Source: Dongshaea marina (GTDB taxonomy: Bacteria; Pseudomonadota; Gammaproteobacteria; Enterobacterales; Aeromonadaceae). Taken from it: 64,000 nucleotides of DNA. The DNA is taken from positions 2,245,658 to 2,309,657 of the forward strand of contig NZ_CP028897.1 of assembly GCF_003072645.1 (NCBI RefSeq), written 5' to 3'. Each line of letters starts with the position of its first letter. Position 1 is the first letter of the stretch. Positions 18,014 through 27,490 of this stretch are shown here, piece by piece. A program made the position numbers and the translations under genes. The notes beneath the pieces were generated by a model. That model saw nothing but the letters and a program-made list of their open reading frames with translations, did not search any database and was not told the origin of the DNA.

Positions 18014-19174
18014 ATGAGTCCTTTTATTCGAGTCGCTGTTGCGGCTAGCCTGTGTAGTATTTCTATTGCTGCTTTTTCATCTTCAGATTTGCCCCTTTAC
18101 CCCCAGGTCGGCAATGGTGTAAAGCCTGGGATGAAGGGAAGTTACTCCTACTCTGATCCTGAGCTCTGCTCTAATGGTCTGGTTCACGGATGCCATTTTT
18201 CCGGAAACCTCATCTATCTTTCAAACTATAGTCAGCATTCGGGTTCAAGCCGCTGGACACATGATCAGCAGATCCCGAACGTAAAGCTATTCACCCGCCT
18301 GGATCTTGTCAAAGGCGTTCAACTGCACGCCCTGGTTAAATATAACAGGGTTCCGTCACCCGTCATGCACCAGCTCGATCTTGCCGAAGCCTATCTGGAG
18401 AAAGACTTTACGGATCACCGAACGAATATCATCCTGGGGAAGAGATGGTTACCATTTGGGGACTATAGTTCAGAGCTTTACCTGAGTTCACTCCCAAAGA
18501 AGCTCGGGCATACCGATCAAACAGGACTATCGATGCGCTTCAACCAGGGGGGCTGGTCCCAGGAGATCTATAGCTTCCGTCAGGACACCAGATACATTAA
18601 TGCCGGTTCACCCCTGGGCTATGGTGCAAATCTTGAGTTTAAAAATTCGCAGATCCGAACAGGAATTGGCTATATCAATGCATTAAATGAAGCGAGCCTG
18701 ATGCAATACAATTTAGGCACCTCCGGATTTTATCATCACCCAATCTCCTCAGATGTACCGGCGATGGCTGCCTATGCCAATTTTAAGCTTGGGCAGTATT
18801 ACCTTAATAGCAGTGCGGTGAGTGCAATAGAATCATTTGATTCTCAAGATCTCAGCTTCAATGGAAGAGGAGCGAAACCCGGGGCACTCTCGATTGAGGG
18901 CGGCTATCACTTTTCCCTGTTTGGCAATCATGCCGCATTGATTGCTCGTAGTGAGATGACACAGCAGATGCTCTCTTTGAGAGTGCCAAAAGATATCTAT
19001 ACCCTCGGGCTTAACTATCAATTAAACCACAGGGTTTTACTACAGCTTGCAGTCTCAAGAAGCTACCTGTATGGGGTGGGAGATACAGCAAGTCAGCCTG
19101 CAATATCCAGGAGCATTATGGGAACCGGGGGCTATGCAGATAATGCACTACTGGCGGTGACCATCAAGTTGTAA
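18014..19174 (+). CDS. LbtU-like outer-membrane siderophore porin
   Basis: 386 residues from ATG 18014 (AGGT eight bases ahead); a longer TTG frame would run through the Fur box. It has a signal peptide ending near AAFSSS. About 350 residues of beta-barrel sequence follow, with alternating hydrophobic residues and glycine/tyrosine turns (GNLIYLSNYSQ, VKLFTRLDLVKGVQLHALVK, IILGKRWLPFGDYSSELY, GYHFSLFGNHAALIARSE) and the terminal strand NALLAVTIKL. The overall plan resembles Legionella LbtU, which takes up legiobactin/rhizoferrin without TonB. The Fur box and the two adjacent MFS genes support siderophore transport. The substrate is inferred. Confidence 0.7.
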   Translation: MSPFIRVAVAASLCSISIAAFSSSDLPLYPQVGNGVKPGMKGSYSYSDPELCSNGLVHGCHFSGNLIYLSNYSQHSGSSRWTHDQQIPNVKLFTRLDLVKGVQLHALVKYNRVPSPVMHQLDLAEAYLEKDFTDHRTNIILGKRWLPFGDYSSELYLSSLPKKLGHTDQTGLSMRFNQGGWSQEIYSFRQDTRYINAGSPLGYGANLEFKNSQIRTGIGYINALNEASLMQYNLGTSGFYHHPISSDVPAMAAYANFKLGQYYLNSSAVSAIESFDSQDLSFNGRGAKPGALSIEGGYHFSLFGNHAALIARSEMTQQMLSLRVPKDIYTLGLNYQLNHRVLLQLAVSRSYLYGVGDTASQPAISRSIMGTGGYADNALLAVTIKL

Positions 19175-19323
19175 GTCGCTGCCTCAGTGGTTAAAAATCT
19201 TTAGAACAAGTGTTTTAGTTTATCAATGTGAATAAACAGGCCCCCATGGGTTTTGTGGATAAATAATTTTTAAAAAATCCTGGATTAGCTTTGGACCTTA
19301 TTCACCGATTTTGTAATTGTAAG

Positions 19324-19345
19324 TTCCCCGTGTATGCACGGGGGA
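19324..19345. terminator. GC-rich hairpin between porin and first MFS gene
   Basis: CCCCGTG (19326-19332) and CACGGGG (19337-19343) around a TATG loop, extended by T/A pairs. There is no T tract. It lies 30 bases ahead of the MFS start, so it may attenuate read-through or protect an mRNA end rather than terminate. Confidence 0.4.
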
Positions 19346-19372
19346 ATCAGCTCAATAGATGTCAGGTGTTTT

Positions 19373-20629
19373 ATGTTTACACTAAAAGATCAATTTAAAT
19401 TAAGCTTAAGTACCCTAATTGAGTGGTATGATGCAATGCTGTATATTGCTCTGATACCTTACTTAATGCATCACCTGCTTCCTAATTCGGATGCGTCCCA
19501 AAAAAAATTGATCATTATTTTTCTTGGTTTTGCTGCGGGGAACCTGGTTCGCCCGGTCGGAGCGCTTCTATTTGGTTTATGGGGTGATAAATGGAGTAAG
19601 AAAAGCAGCTACAATGCTTCCATTATGCTGATGTGCCTGATGACCGCACTCATAGGCATTATTCCTGACTATCAAACTATCGGAGTTTATGCCCCTATAC
19701 TATTGATTGGAATTCGCCTCATACAGGGGCTGTGTTGTGGCGCTCAGTTCAGCACACTGCTATCAATAAACGATCAGTATCGAATATCTGAAAACCGAGG
19801 GGTAGGTTTTATTAATGGCTTGTGTGAGTCCATTTCATTACTGGGGCACACGTTTGCATTGTTGGCGGCCTATCTGGTTTCCACTCTTTCTGTCACGCCG
19901 GGATTTAGTGGCCAGGGTTGGCGAATACCTTTTATTTTCTCCATTTTCCTTGCGATCTGGCACTGGCAATGGGGGCGAAAGATTGAACTTCCGGAGGATG
20001 CCTGTGATAACTACTCCCTGCTCAACTCGTTTTCAATACTGCTCAAAAATCAGAGCGGACTATTATTAAGGAACATCATCCTATCTGTTTGTATGGCGAG
20101 TATATTTAGTGTGGTGGTTTTTTATAGTGTTCCATATATGACATTTAGCTTACATATAAGCTATGGAAATGCCACCCTGATTGGAGGGGTTATATTATGG
20201 ATAAATATTATTACCACACCCTTATTTGGCTATCTTTCCGATCGATACAGTCGAAATAAACAGCTTCTGCTAAGCTCTGCCATCATCATTGTATTATCTA
20301 TCATGGCGATGATGTTTAGTGATAACACGAATGGTTTGATAAGTATATTTATGCTCCTTGCATTCGTGACGGCTATGATACGAGGGGCAACGCTTCCACT
20401 TTTTGCAAAGGAATTTCATAAAAAGTGCAAATGTATTGGAACGAACTTTAGTTATACGATTGGAATAACAATCGCTTCTTTTATCCCATCGCTATTAGCA
20501 TGCTTCAGTCATAAATCAATTCTGGCTCTGGCTGTGATCATGGTAGGGGTTGCTTGTCTACTGCTAGTGACTAGCTGTTTCATCTATGAGGGTAATTCGC
20601 ATGAGTGCATTTACAATGAGTCAGTTTAA
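19373..20629 (+). CDS. MFS transporter, metabolite:H+ symporter (MHS/ProP-like), LbtC-like
   Basis: 418 residues from ATG 19373 with AGGTG ahead. Twelve hydrophobic segments. The MHS-type N-terminus STLIEWYDAMLYIALIP and the loop signature RPVGALLFGLWGDKWSKKSS are clear; a repeat-type motif lies at GYLSDRYSRNKQ in the second half. Such carriers import organic acids or zwitterions with protons. In Legionella an MFS protein (LbtC) brings legiobactin across the inner membrane behind LbtU, and this gene has the equivalent position, so siderophore import is a reasonable inference. It overlaps the next gene, so the two are translationally coupled. Confidence 0.75.
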   Translation: MFTLKDQFKLSLSTLIEWYDAMLYIALIPYLMHHLLPNSDASQKKLIIIFLGFAAGNLVRPVGALLFGLWGDKWSKKSSYNASIMLMCLMTALIGIIPDYQTIGVYAPILLIGIRLIQGLCCGAQFSTLLSINDQYRISENRGVGFINGLCESISLLGHTFALLAAYLVSTLSVTPGFSGQGWRIPFIFSIFLAIWHWQWGRKIELPEDACDNYSLLNSFSILLKNQSGLLLRNIILSVCMASIFSVVVFYSVPYMTFSLHISYGNATLIGGVILWINIITTPLFGYLSDRYSRNKQLLLSSAIIIVLSIMAMMFSDNTNGLISIFMLLAFVTAMIRGATLPLFAKEFHKKCKCIGTNFSYTIGITIASFIPSLLACFSHKSILALAVIMVGVACLLLVTSCFIYEGNSHECIYNESV

Positions 20630-21806
20630 CTCAAAAATCAGATACATCATCTATTGCTATGCTTGTTTTGCCTGGATGTGCGCAACAGTGACAATGCCAT
20701 TGATCGTCCCTCTGAGTCATCAGTTCGCGATCCCGTCACATGTGCTTCATTTTACCATATCTGTTATGTTATTTTTCTTTGCCGTATCCCAGTTTGTGGG
20801 GGGAGCACTGTCAGATAGCTTTGGCAGAAAAAAAGTGCTGCTGGTATTCTTACTTCTTAACCTGATTGGGTTAGTGGCCTCATCCATTGCAACCAGGGCA
20901 GATATTTTTATCCTGGGGCAGGCGCTGACAGGCCTGGGGGGAGGGGTTCTGGCTGTTCTAACCCGGGCAATAGCTGTTGATTCATTCGATGAGCAGTCTC
21001 TGGGTAAGATATTTACGACGAATGCGATGTTGATTTTCATTGCTCCTATTATCTCCTCCCAGCTCGGAATGCATTTCTATACGGTTTCCAGAGTAACGGA
21101 TGTATATTTTGTTTTTTCCGTTATATCGCTTGTTCTGTTTATTATCAGTGTAATGTTTCTTCCTGAAACACTAAATGACGGTGAAAAGAAGCGCTTCAAC
21201 CTGAATTCAGTGGTAAGAAATTATTTCAATATTTTAAACAATAAAAAATTCCTTTGTTATTGGGTATCTTTTAGTATCGCAACTGGCCTGGTAATAGGTG
21301 GGGTTTTTACCATATTATCCAGGGTGTATATTGGGACGTTTGGGATAAGCCCAGATAAATATTCAATCGTAGTCTTCGGCTGTTCGATCTTTATACTTAT
21401 TGGTATTTTTTTGACCAGGAGAATCATCTCCCCTGAAGTAAGAGCTAGAATTAAGATATTAAAGTCACTTCTTTGTTTTGGTTTTTTATCCATACTGGTG
21501 TTCTTAGTTTCCTTAATCATGGACCAGGTTAATATCTATACCACCTCAGTTACTTTAATATTACTGGCCATATTTTGCGGAATGCTATGTCCTTTTGCTA
21601 ATTATTTTGCCATGAACTCACTGAATGAAAGTAAGGGCAGTGGGTCTGCCTTGATCTCTATATCAGGCAGCTTAGCTTCAGCGATTGTTTCATTGATTGT
21701 TGGCGTTAGCTTATTCTCACCTATTGATTTATTAATGATTGCTTCTTTTTTTGGGGTATCGACTATTCTCTTTCTCAGAACGAGAAGATGCATTGTAGAG
21801 CAATAA
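20601..21806 (+). CDS. MFS transporter, Bcr/CflA-type drug:H+ antiporter (possible siderophore exporter)
   Basis: About 401 residues. Start ATG 20601 chosen for the GAGGG eight bases ahead; 20586 and 20616 are alternatives. Twelve TM segments. The DHA1 signatures are PLIVPLSHQF in TM1, GALSDSFGRKKVLL in loop 2-3 and the TM4 motif QALTGLGGGVLAVLTRAIAVD. The family exports small molecules. In the lbt system a related MFS pump (LbtB) exports the siderophore, so this could be its counterpart. No siderophore synthetase gene is present in the window. AT-rich like its neighbours. Confidence 0.75.
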   Translation: MSAFTMSQFNSKIRYIIYCYACFAWMCATVTMPLIVPLSHQFAIPSHVLHFTISVMLFFFAVSQFVGGALSDSFGRKKVLLVFLLLNLIGLVASSIATRADIFILGQALTGLGGGVLAVLTRAIAVDSFDEQSLGKIFTTNAMLIFIAPIISSQLGMHFYTVSRVTDVYFVFSVISLVLFIISVMFLPETLNDGEKKRFNLNSVVRNYFNILNNKKFLCYWVSFSIATGLVIGGVFTILSRVYIGTFGISPDKYSIVVFGCSIFILIGIFLTRRIISPEVRARIKILKSLLCFGFLSILVFLVSLIMDQVNIYTTSVTLILLAIFCGMLCPFANYFAMNSLNESKGSGSALISISGSLASAIVSLIVGVSLFSPIDLLMIASFFGVSTILFLRTRRCIVEQ

Positions 21807-21930
21807 ATTATCTCCCTGAGAGTATAAATTATTGAATATCCGTATGACTTGCAAAATCATCTTGATTAGGTGGTTTTGCTTTTTTATTTGTATGAATCAT
21901 AAAAATAACTGCAAGATATGGAGCTAAGTC

Positions 21931-22806
21931 GTGAAGAGAATTGCTGTTTTATTATTTATGTTTACATCCCATGCCATGGCCGCGGCATTTGTTAATGTTC
22001 CCGTCTTAAATATCTATGCAAAGCGTTCCCGGGTCAGCATGCTGGGCTCCCAGGCTATCTACGGAGAGCGCCTCAGGGTGATACGTTTTGATCACGCCTG
22101 GACCCTGGTTCAAACCAAAGACCACTACCGGGGCTGGATCTATGGCAAGGTCCTGGCGTGGAAAAAAAACGACGGGGGAAAGGCGGCCAGAGTGATGACT
22201 GTCCACAGGATGAATAACCTGTATCGCTCCCCCGATACGGCGGCAAGCTCGCCTCTGCAGGTGCTTCCGTTTGGGGTAAGCATGCCGGTGATCTACCACT
22301 CTCACAGGCATCAGGGACGCTGGTTAGAGGTCAGGCTGGTCACGGGTGAGAAAGGGTGGATCCAGCAGGGGGATATAAGGGCCGATAACAAGCCCCTCAC
22401 ACTGGCAGCTATGTTGAATCTGAGCTGGCAATTTCTCGGGGTACCCTACACCTGGGGAGGTAAATCAAGTTTTGGCTACGACTGCTCTGGATTTATTCAG
22501 CAGCTGTTTGGCCTGATGGATATCCAGTTGCCTCGCCACTCCTCGGCTCAGGCTCACTGGAAAGGCTTTATTTCGGTGAGGCGTAACCGCCTAAAAGCGG
22601 GAGATCTGTTGTTTTTCGGAGTTGGTCAAAAAATTTCCCATGTGGGTCTTTATCTCGGTCGCATCAATAATCACCGGATGTTTATTGATGCGACCGTATC
22701 GGATAACTACGGACGAAATGCTCCCCTGGTGCAACTCAGTGATCTGGATTCACCTTTTTGGAGTCGGTTATTTATTGAGGCAAGACGTCTGAAGCAAGGA
22801 AGATAA
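21931..22806 (+). CDS. Exported SH3b-NlpC/P60 peptidoglycan hydrolase
   Basis: 291 residues. GTG start with GGAG seven bases ahead. Signal peptide MKRIAVLLFMFTSHAMA; two bacterial SH3 domains (about 22-75 and 85-150: YRGWIYGKVL, GEKGWIQQGDI); then NlpC/P60 with VPYTWGGKSSFGYDCSGFIQ (catalytic Cys), LPRHSSAQA, LKAGDLLFFGVGQ and ISHVGLYLG (catalytic His). It would cleave gamma-D-glutamyl-diamino acid bonds of the cell wall in the periplasm. Although it follows the MFS genes by 124 bp, it has a separate role. Intact, unlike the other NlpC/P60 gene at 13.7 kb. Confidence 0.88.
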   Translation: MKRIAVLLFMFTSHAMAAAFVNVPVLNIYAKRSRVSMLGSQAIYGERLRVIRFDHAWTLVQTKDHYRGWIYGKVLAWKKNDGGKAARVMTVHRMNNLYRSPDTAASSPLQVLPFGVSMPVIYHSHRHQGRWLEVRLVTGEKGWIQQGDIRADNKPLTLAAMLNLSWQFLGVPYTWGGKSSFGYDCSGFIQQLFGLMDIQLPRHSSAQAHWKGFISVRRNRLKAGDLLFFGVGQKISHVGLYLGRINNHRMFIDATVSDNYGRNAPLVQLSDLDSPFWSRLFIEARRLKQGR

Positions 22807-22816
22807 ATGGTTTATT

Positions 22817-22843
22817 CAAGTGGTAACCCGGGGTTACCACTTG
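22817..22843. terminator. Strong hairpin between convergent genes
   Basis: CAAGTGGTAACCC and GGGTTACCACTTG form a perfect 13-bp stem around one G (22830), between the stops of the NlpC/P60 gene and the alpha/beta hydrolase. Probably a bidirectional terminator. Confidence 0.65.
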
Positions 22844-22848
22844 TGATG

Positions 22849-23571
22849 TTAGTGATCTTTGAGGATATTGGCCAGCTGCTGTGGCATATCAATCATCACA
22901 TCATGGCCGCAGGGTAAGCTATGGCAGCTCCAGTTGGGATCTTTCTGAAACTGCTGATAACGATGGGTGTGCGGGTTGTTTGAGTAACCTTCGGCATAGA
23001 CAAAGGTTCTTTTTCCAATGGTCTGCCAGGCGCCTGTGAGATGGAGCTTCTCGGTGAAAGTAGCGATCGGCTGAGGAACCAGCAGGCTGTTAACCCATTC
23101 TCGTTTTCTCGGGTCAATATCGAAATAGGCTGAATCGGGGGATGGGATCTTAAATCCTCCACCTTTGACTTTGGCGTTTTTCAAGAACGACTCTTTTTTT
23201 GCCTCTTTCATAAAATCCATCAGGCACATATTAGAAATTTGTTCACCTCCCTCTTCGGGAACCATGGCATCCACATAGATCAGGGCTTTAATCTTATCGG
23301 GAAGCAGATCGGCGATGGCGGTGATGACAAGCCCGCTATAGCTGTGACCGACCAGGATCACATCCTCAAGCTCTTCAAAGCGAAAGAGTCCGAGGATATC
23401 CTGGATATGGGTGCTGAGGTTGATGTCAGCATTGAGCTCATAAGCTCGATCTCCAAGCCCGGACAGGGTTGGGGTATAGACAATATTTCCTTCATCTCTG
23501 AGAGTTTTTGCAGTTTCTTTCCAGCTCCAGGCTCCGTGCCATGCGGCATGAACCAATACATAAGTAGACAT
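22849..23571 (-). CDS. Alpha/beta hydrolase (EstC/salicylate-esterase-like)
   Basis: 240 residues. Oxyanion region VLVHAAWHGAWSW, nucleophile elbow ILVGHSYSGLV (Ser), acid region IYVDAMVPEEG and the late catalytic histidine in PCGHDVMIDMP. This plan matches small plant-like esterases and hydroxynitrile-lyase relatives often annotated as 'alpha/beta fold hydrolase'. Cytoplasmic, no signal peptide. The substrate cannot be read. A Fur-like site lies about 125 bases upstream of the start, so iron control is possible. Confidence 0.8.
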   Translation of the reverse strand: MSTYVLVHAAWHGAWSWKETAKTLRDEGNIVYTPTLSGLGDRAYELNADINLSTHIQDILGLFRFEELEDVILVGHSYSGLVITAIADLLPDKIKALIYVDAMVPEEGGEQISNMCLMDFMKEAKKESFLKNAKVKGGGFKIPSPDSAYFDIDPRKREWVNSLLVPQPIATFTEKLHLTGAWQTIGKRTFVYAEGYSNNPHTHRYQQFQKDPNWSCHSLPCGHDVMIDMPQQLANILKDH

Positions 23572-23695
23572 AGTTACAGCTCCTGTTTTTAATCCTGTGA
23601 TGAGTTTTCTGAGTCGGTCCAGCTAGCCTATTCATAGGTAGTGAACTCACTTAAGCTCTGAGTTCAGGCTAGCAGCCCATTGGGAACATGTAAAT

Positions 23696-23714
23696 GGGAA
23701 TGATTATCATTTAA
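23696..23714. promoter_or_regulatory. Candidate Fur box upstream of the alpha/beta hydrolase
   Basis: GGGAATGATTATCATTTAA matches the 19-bp Fur consensus at 13 positions, with an intact AATGATTATCATT core. It lies 125 bases from the hydrolase start on the reverse strand. No forward gene begins until 24152. Confidence 0.5.
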
Positions 23715-24151
23715 AGAGAATGGTCCATTCATCATGTGTGGAGTTAGGGTGGCAGAGAAGAAGACTCATAAGAAGATATATCTTGATATTTGATTAGATA
23801 AATATAAGGGTTTTAGTAGCTTACAGAACCGCTGAATCTGAGTTAGATTCATATGGTATTAATTATCATAACCTTTTGAAAAATATGTATTATTTAATTT
23901 TTTTTACTTTCTTATTCCGATTGCTTCACAGGGAGCGGATTCTGAATACACTTAATGGTGTATGGGCATCTTTTCTGAGTTGGGTGAGTCGCAAAGTCTG
24001 CACTATATAAACTCAGTTTAATTTCTCTTGATATGGAGCGGCAGCTGGCTCTCATGGGCCAGCCTGTTTCGTTATCAACTGGAGAGGATGCGCTAGTGAT
24101 GATCCTGCATGAGTCCAATAATAATAGATGCAATAGATAGGAGCAGTCGTG
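23715..24151. other. AT-rich stretch without a recognised gene
   Basis: Low-GC sequence with many stops on both strands. I see no conserved protein or clear promoter consensus here. Confidence 0.4.
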
Positions 24152-24583
24152 ATGCGAACTGTTGTTTTGATAACTCTGTTGGGGGGCGTTTTGACCATGT
24201 TATCGGCCTGCTCGTCAGCGCCGCCCGACACCCATGAGCAGCTGGGGCAATTTACAGTTGCTTCCTCTTTTGATATCCGCAACCTTGAATATGATAAAAC
24301 CGACAGTAGCTCCCACCATGTGAGTGGTAAGAGTTGCTACAAGGTCGATCCTGAGACATTAGCCCATGTTGAGGGACCTCAGGATAACCTGCTGCAAAGA
24401 GCGATGGATCGCGCCATTCGCAATGGGCAAAACCTGGGAATTGATGGTGATCTTCTGGTGAATGTGAGGATTGAGAAACAAACCCGATATAAGGAGAGTG
24501 GATTAATTTTCACCAGTAGAGAGCGCTTTGAGTGCATAGTCGTCAGTGGCGATCTGGTCAAAGTGAAGACGGATCACCCCTAA
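24152..24583 (+). CDS. Putative lipoprotein of unknown function
   Basis: 143 residues from ATG 24152; the codon just before it is GTG and could also start, with GGAG ahead of both. A lipoprotein signal peptide ends in the lipobox LSAC-S, so the protein is membrane-anchored and exposed to the periplasm. The mature part has one Cys pair (SCYKVDPE and ERFECIVV), a helical stretch NLLQRAMDRAIRNGQ, then a beta region LLVNVRIEKQTRY. This alternation resembles small YbjQ/TRL-like envelope lipoproteins, but I cannot assign a family. Confidence 0.65.
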   Translation: MRTVVLITLLGGVLTMLSACSSAPPDTHEQLGQFTVASSFDIRNLEYDKTDSSSHHVSGKSCYKVDPETLAHVEGPQDNLLQRAMDRAIRNGQNLGIDGDLLVNVRIEKQTRYKESGLIFTSRERFECIVVSGDLVKVKTDHP

Positions 24584-24603
24584 GCTTTGTGAGGTGACTT
24601 TAT

Positions 24604-24637
24604 AACAGCCACCGCAAAGGGGTTTGCAGTGGCTGTT
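24604..24637. terminator. Long imperfect hairpin between lipoprotein gene and asnB
   Basis: AACAGCCAC-c-GCAAA pairs with TTTGC-a-GTGGCTGTT around a GGGG loop. It lies between two convergent stops, so it is probably bidirectional. Confidence 0.65.
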
Positions 24638-24644
24638 ACTCATG

Positions 24645-26315
24645 TTAACTGTAGGATTTTTCATGGATCCCGCAGGCTGCACGGCCTGAGGGGTCGGGAT
24701 TGTTTTTAAAGGACTCATCCCACTTCAGTGCCGTCTCGGTCGAGCAGGCGACAGAATCTGCATAGGGCACGCAAGCCGCAGCCGTTGCATGGGGGAAGTG
24801 CTGAGTAAAGATCTCACGGTAAAGGTAAGCCTCTTTACTCTTCGGCGGGTGGAAAGGAAAACGGGTACCCGCCATCTGTAACATCTTGTCACTGACTATC
24901 TCTTCGGCATGCTCTTTGAGCGCATTGATCCAGCCATAGCCGACACCATCAGAGAACTGCTCTTTTTGGCGCCACAGTACAGACTCCGGCAGATATTGTG
25001 AGAAGGCCTCACGCAGTAACTGTTTCTCAATGCGCCCGTTGCCACACATCTTGTCTTGTGGGTTCAAAGACATGGCGGTGTCAATGAACTGCTTATCGAG
25101 GAAGGGGACCCGGGCTTCAACTCCCCAGGAGGCCATCGACTTATTGGCTCTCAGGCAGTCATAGAGATGGAGCTGAGAGAGCTTTCGAACTGTCTCTTCA
25201 TGGAACTCTTTAGCATCCGGTGCCTTGTGGAAATAGAGGTAGCCCCCAAATATCTCATCGGCACCCTCACCTGAGAGCACCATTTTAACTCCCATCGCCC
25301 GGATCTTACGGGCCATCAGGTACATGGGGGTGGAGGCTCGGATCGTGGTGACATCAAAGGTTTCGAGATGGTAAATCACATCACTCAGGGCATCGAGACC
25401 CTCCTGAATGCTAAAGTGAAGCTCATGGTGGACGGTCCCGATATGATCGGCCACCTGGCGGGCAGCCTTGAGATCCGGAGCACCCTCCAAACCAATGGCA
25501 AAGGAGTGAAGACGAGGCCACCAGGCCGCGACTTTTTCATCTTCTTCGATGCGCCGCTCCGAGTATTTCTTGGCGATTGCCGCAATGATGGAGGAGTCCA
25601 GTCCTCCCGAGAGTAGTACCCCGTAGGGGACATCGCTCATCAACTGGGAGCGCACCGCCTGCTCCAGACTTTCGCGCAGCAGGTGGGGGACACAGCCAGG
25701 CGCTTTCTCGACCCGATCATAGGACTGCCAGTCCGGGTGGTAATAGCGAACCGGGTGCTCATGGGCCGGAGTCAGGTAGTGGCCGGGAGGAAACTCACTA
25801 ATGGTTTCACAGATGGGGGTCAGGGCCTTCATCTCGGAGGCGATACACAGGTGACCGTATTCATCATAGCCGGTATAGAGGGGGATGATCCCCATGTGAT
25901 CGCGGGCGATCAGGTAACTCTGATTGACCGCATCATAAAGGACAAAAGCGAAGATCCCACTGAGCCGCTCCACACACTGCTCCCCCTGCTCGCGATACAG
26001 AGCCAGGATCACTTCACAATCGGACTGGGTCTGGAACGGATAGTTTTTGGTGAGTTGCGACTCCAGGTGGCGATGATTATAGATCTCTCCATTCACCGCG
26101 AGCACCTGATCGTGATCCGGACTGTAGAGGGGTTGGGCACCATTTTCGACATCGACGATCGCCAGCCGTTCATGGGCCAGAATCGCTTCGTCACTGCAGT
26201 AGATCCCGGACCAGTCCGGCCCGCGGTGGCGCAGTCGCTTGGACATATCGAGCGCCCGCTTTCGCAGCTTATCGGCATCGATACTCAGATCGAGAATCGC
26301 AAAGATTGAACACAT
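24645..26315 (-). CDS. asnB: Asparagine synthetase B, glutamine-hydrolysing
   Basis: 556 residues, the standard AsnB length. Class II glutaminase: Cys2 follows the initiator Met in MCSIFAILD; then RHRGPDWSG, HERLAIVDVENGAQPL and NGEIYNHR. Synthetase domain: PPi loop GVLLSGGLDSSIIAAIA, HSFAIGLEG, VLSGEGADEIFGGYLYFHKA and WGVEARVPFLDK. It converts aspartate, glutamine and ATP to asparagine in the cytoplasm. GAGAGG precedes the start. As in E. coli, nagD lies immediately upstream on the same strand, although here separated by 165 bp with a G5/C5 hairpin. Confidence 0.95.
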   Translation of the reverse strand: MCSIFAILDLSIDADKLRKRALDMSKRLRHRGPDWSGIYCSDEAILAHERLAIVDVENGAQPLYSPDHDQVLAVNGEIYNHRHLESQLTKNYPFQTQSDCEVILALYREQGEQCVERLSGIFAFVLYDAVNQSYLIARDHMGIIPLYTGYDEYGHLCIASEMKALTPICETISEFPPGHYLTPAHEHPVRYYHPDWQSYDRVEKAPGCVPHLLRESLEQAVRSQLMSDVPYGVLLSGGLDSSIIAAIAKKYSERRIEEDEKVAAWWPRLHSFAIGLEGAPDLKAARQVADHIGTVHHELHFSIQEGLDALSDVIYHLETFDVTTIRASTPMYLMARKIRAMGVKMVLSGEGADEIFGGYLYFHKAPDAKEFHEETVRKLSQLHLYDCLRANKSMASWGVEARVPFLDKQFIDTAMSLNPQDKMCGNGRIEKQLLREAFSQYLPESVLWRQKEQFSDGVGYGWINALKEHAEEIVSDKMLQMAGTRFPFHPPKSKEAYLYREIFTQHFPHATAAACVPYADSVACSTETALKWDESFKNNPDPSGRAACGIHEKSYS

Positions 26316-26480
26316 ATTACCTCTCCCTGGAAGTGACCTTAGAAATTGTTAACATCCAATATTTAAGCAAAAATCGGTGGCGAGGCTTAATCAGGTTCTG
26401 TCGGTGAAGGGGGCTGGCAATCCCCCCTGAGGGTGACAGGAGACTTCAGCTTGCCGATTTAGTTGTTGAAAAATCAATAG

Positions 26481-27236
26481 TTACAGGATATCGATTAACG
26501 CCACGCTTTCAAAGACATGATTGGGACGAAACGGCATCAACTCAATATCCTGCTCCTTACTGACCCCGGATAACACCAGCACTGTCTCCAACCCGGCCTG
26601 AAACCCTGACAGGATATCGGTTCTGAGATTATCGCCTATGATGATGGCATCATCTGAGTGGGCCCCCATGTGATTGAGGGCTGCCCTGAGCATCCAGGCA
26701 CTGGGCTTACCGATATAAAAAGGTTTTTTGCCGGTCATCCGCTCGATGGGGGCACACAGTGCGCCGCAGGCCGGATGCATTTGGGGCCCAGCGACATCTG
26801 GGTTGGTTGCGATAAAGCGAGCACCCTGTGAAATAAACAGAGCTCCCTGCTGGATCATGTTCCAGTTGTAATTACGGGTTTCCCCAACCACCACAAAATC
26901 CGGGTCGATCTCGGTCAGGGTAAACCCGGCATTATAAAGCTCATGGGGCAGGGCGCCGCCGCCAATGACATAGGCTTTTTTACCATCCTGGCGTTTGAGA
27001 AAGTCAGCGGTGGCCATCGCCGAAGTGTAGAAGCAACTTTCCGGTACTTCAATTCCGGCCGACTCGAAGCGCGCCTGCAGATCTTTTGGGGTTTGCACCG
27101 GGTAATTGGTGAGAAATAGCAGGTTGGCTCCCTGCTCAAGCAGGCGGTGAACGAAGCGCTCGGCACCTTCAATCAGTTTATTGTTGTGCAATATAACACC
27201 ATCAATATCGCAGATGATGTTTTTTGGCATGCTCAT
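26481..27236 (-). CDS. nagD: Ribonucleotide monophosphatase NagD/UmpH (HAD superfamily)
   Basis: 251 residues. HAD motif I CDIDGVILHNNKLIEGA, the TNYP motif (LLFLTNYPVQT), YTSAMATADFLKRQ, PDFVVVGETRNYNW, FIATNPDVAGP, C2-cap PACGALCAPIERMTG, YIGKPSAWML and motif IV IIIGDNLRTDILSGFQAG. It follows E. coli NagD nearly residue for residue. It dephosphorylates UMP and other nucleoside monophosphates. The start at 27236 has GGAG eight bases ahead; a longer frame from 27305 is not conserved. The rest of the nag operon is not in the window. Confidence 0.93.
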   Translation of the reverse strand: MSMPKNIICDIDGVILHNNKLIEGAERFVHRLLEQGANLLFLTNYPVQTPKDLQARFESAGIEVPESCFYTSAMATADFLKRQDGKKAYVIGGGALPHELYNAGFTLTEIDPDFVVVGETRNYNWNMIQQGALFISQGARFIATNPDVAGPQMHPACGALCAPIERMTGKKPFYIGKPSAWMLRAALNHMGAHSDDAIIIGDNLRTDILSGFQAGLETVLVLSGVSKEQDIELMPFRPNHVFESVALIDIL

Positions 27237-27490
27237 CGGCATTACTCCTTTTGCCAAACCGTCTCTATGCCTGTGTATCATCTCCGGCAATTCCCGGCGA
27301 TGCAAGAGTCATTTGTCTATCTTAAGCGCTCGAATGACCACCTCGGGTGATTCAGGCTGGGTTTATTTTGTCTGAGATATTGTGGCTTGAGGCTCCGTTG
27401 ACCTATAGAGCCTGACAATGAGCCTGTTATCGGTTTCTATTTCGGTTTTGTATTCATCACTCAAGGCATTATTCAGTAAGGAGGGATTCT

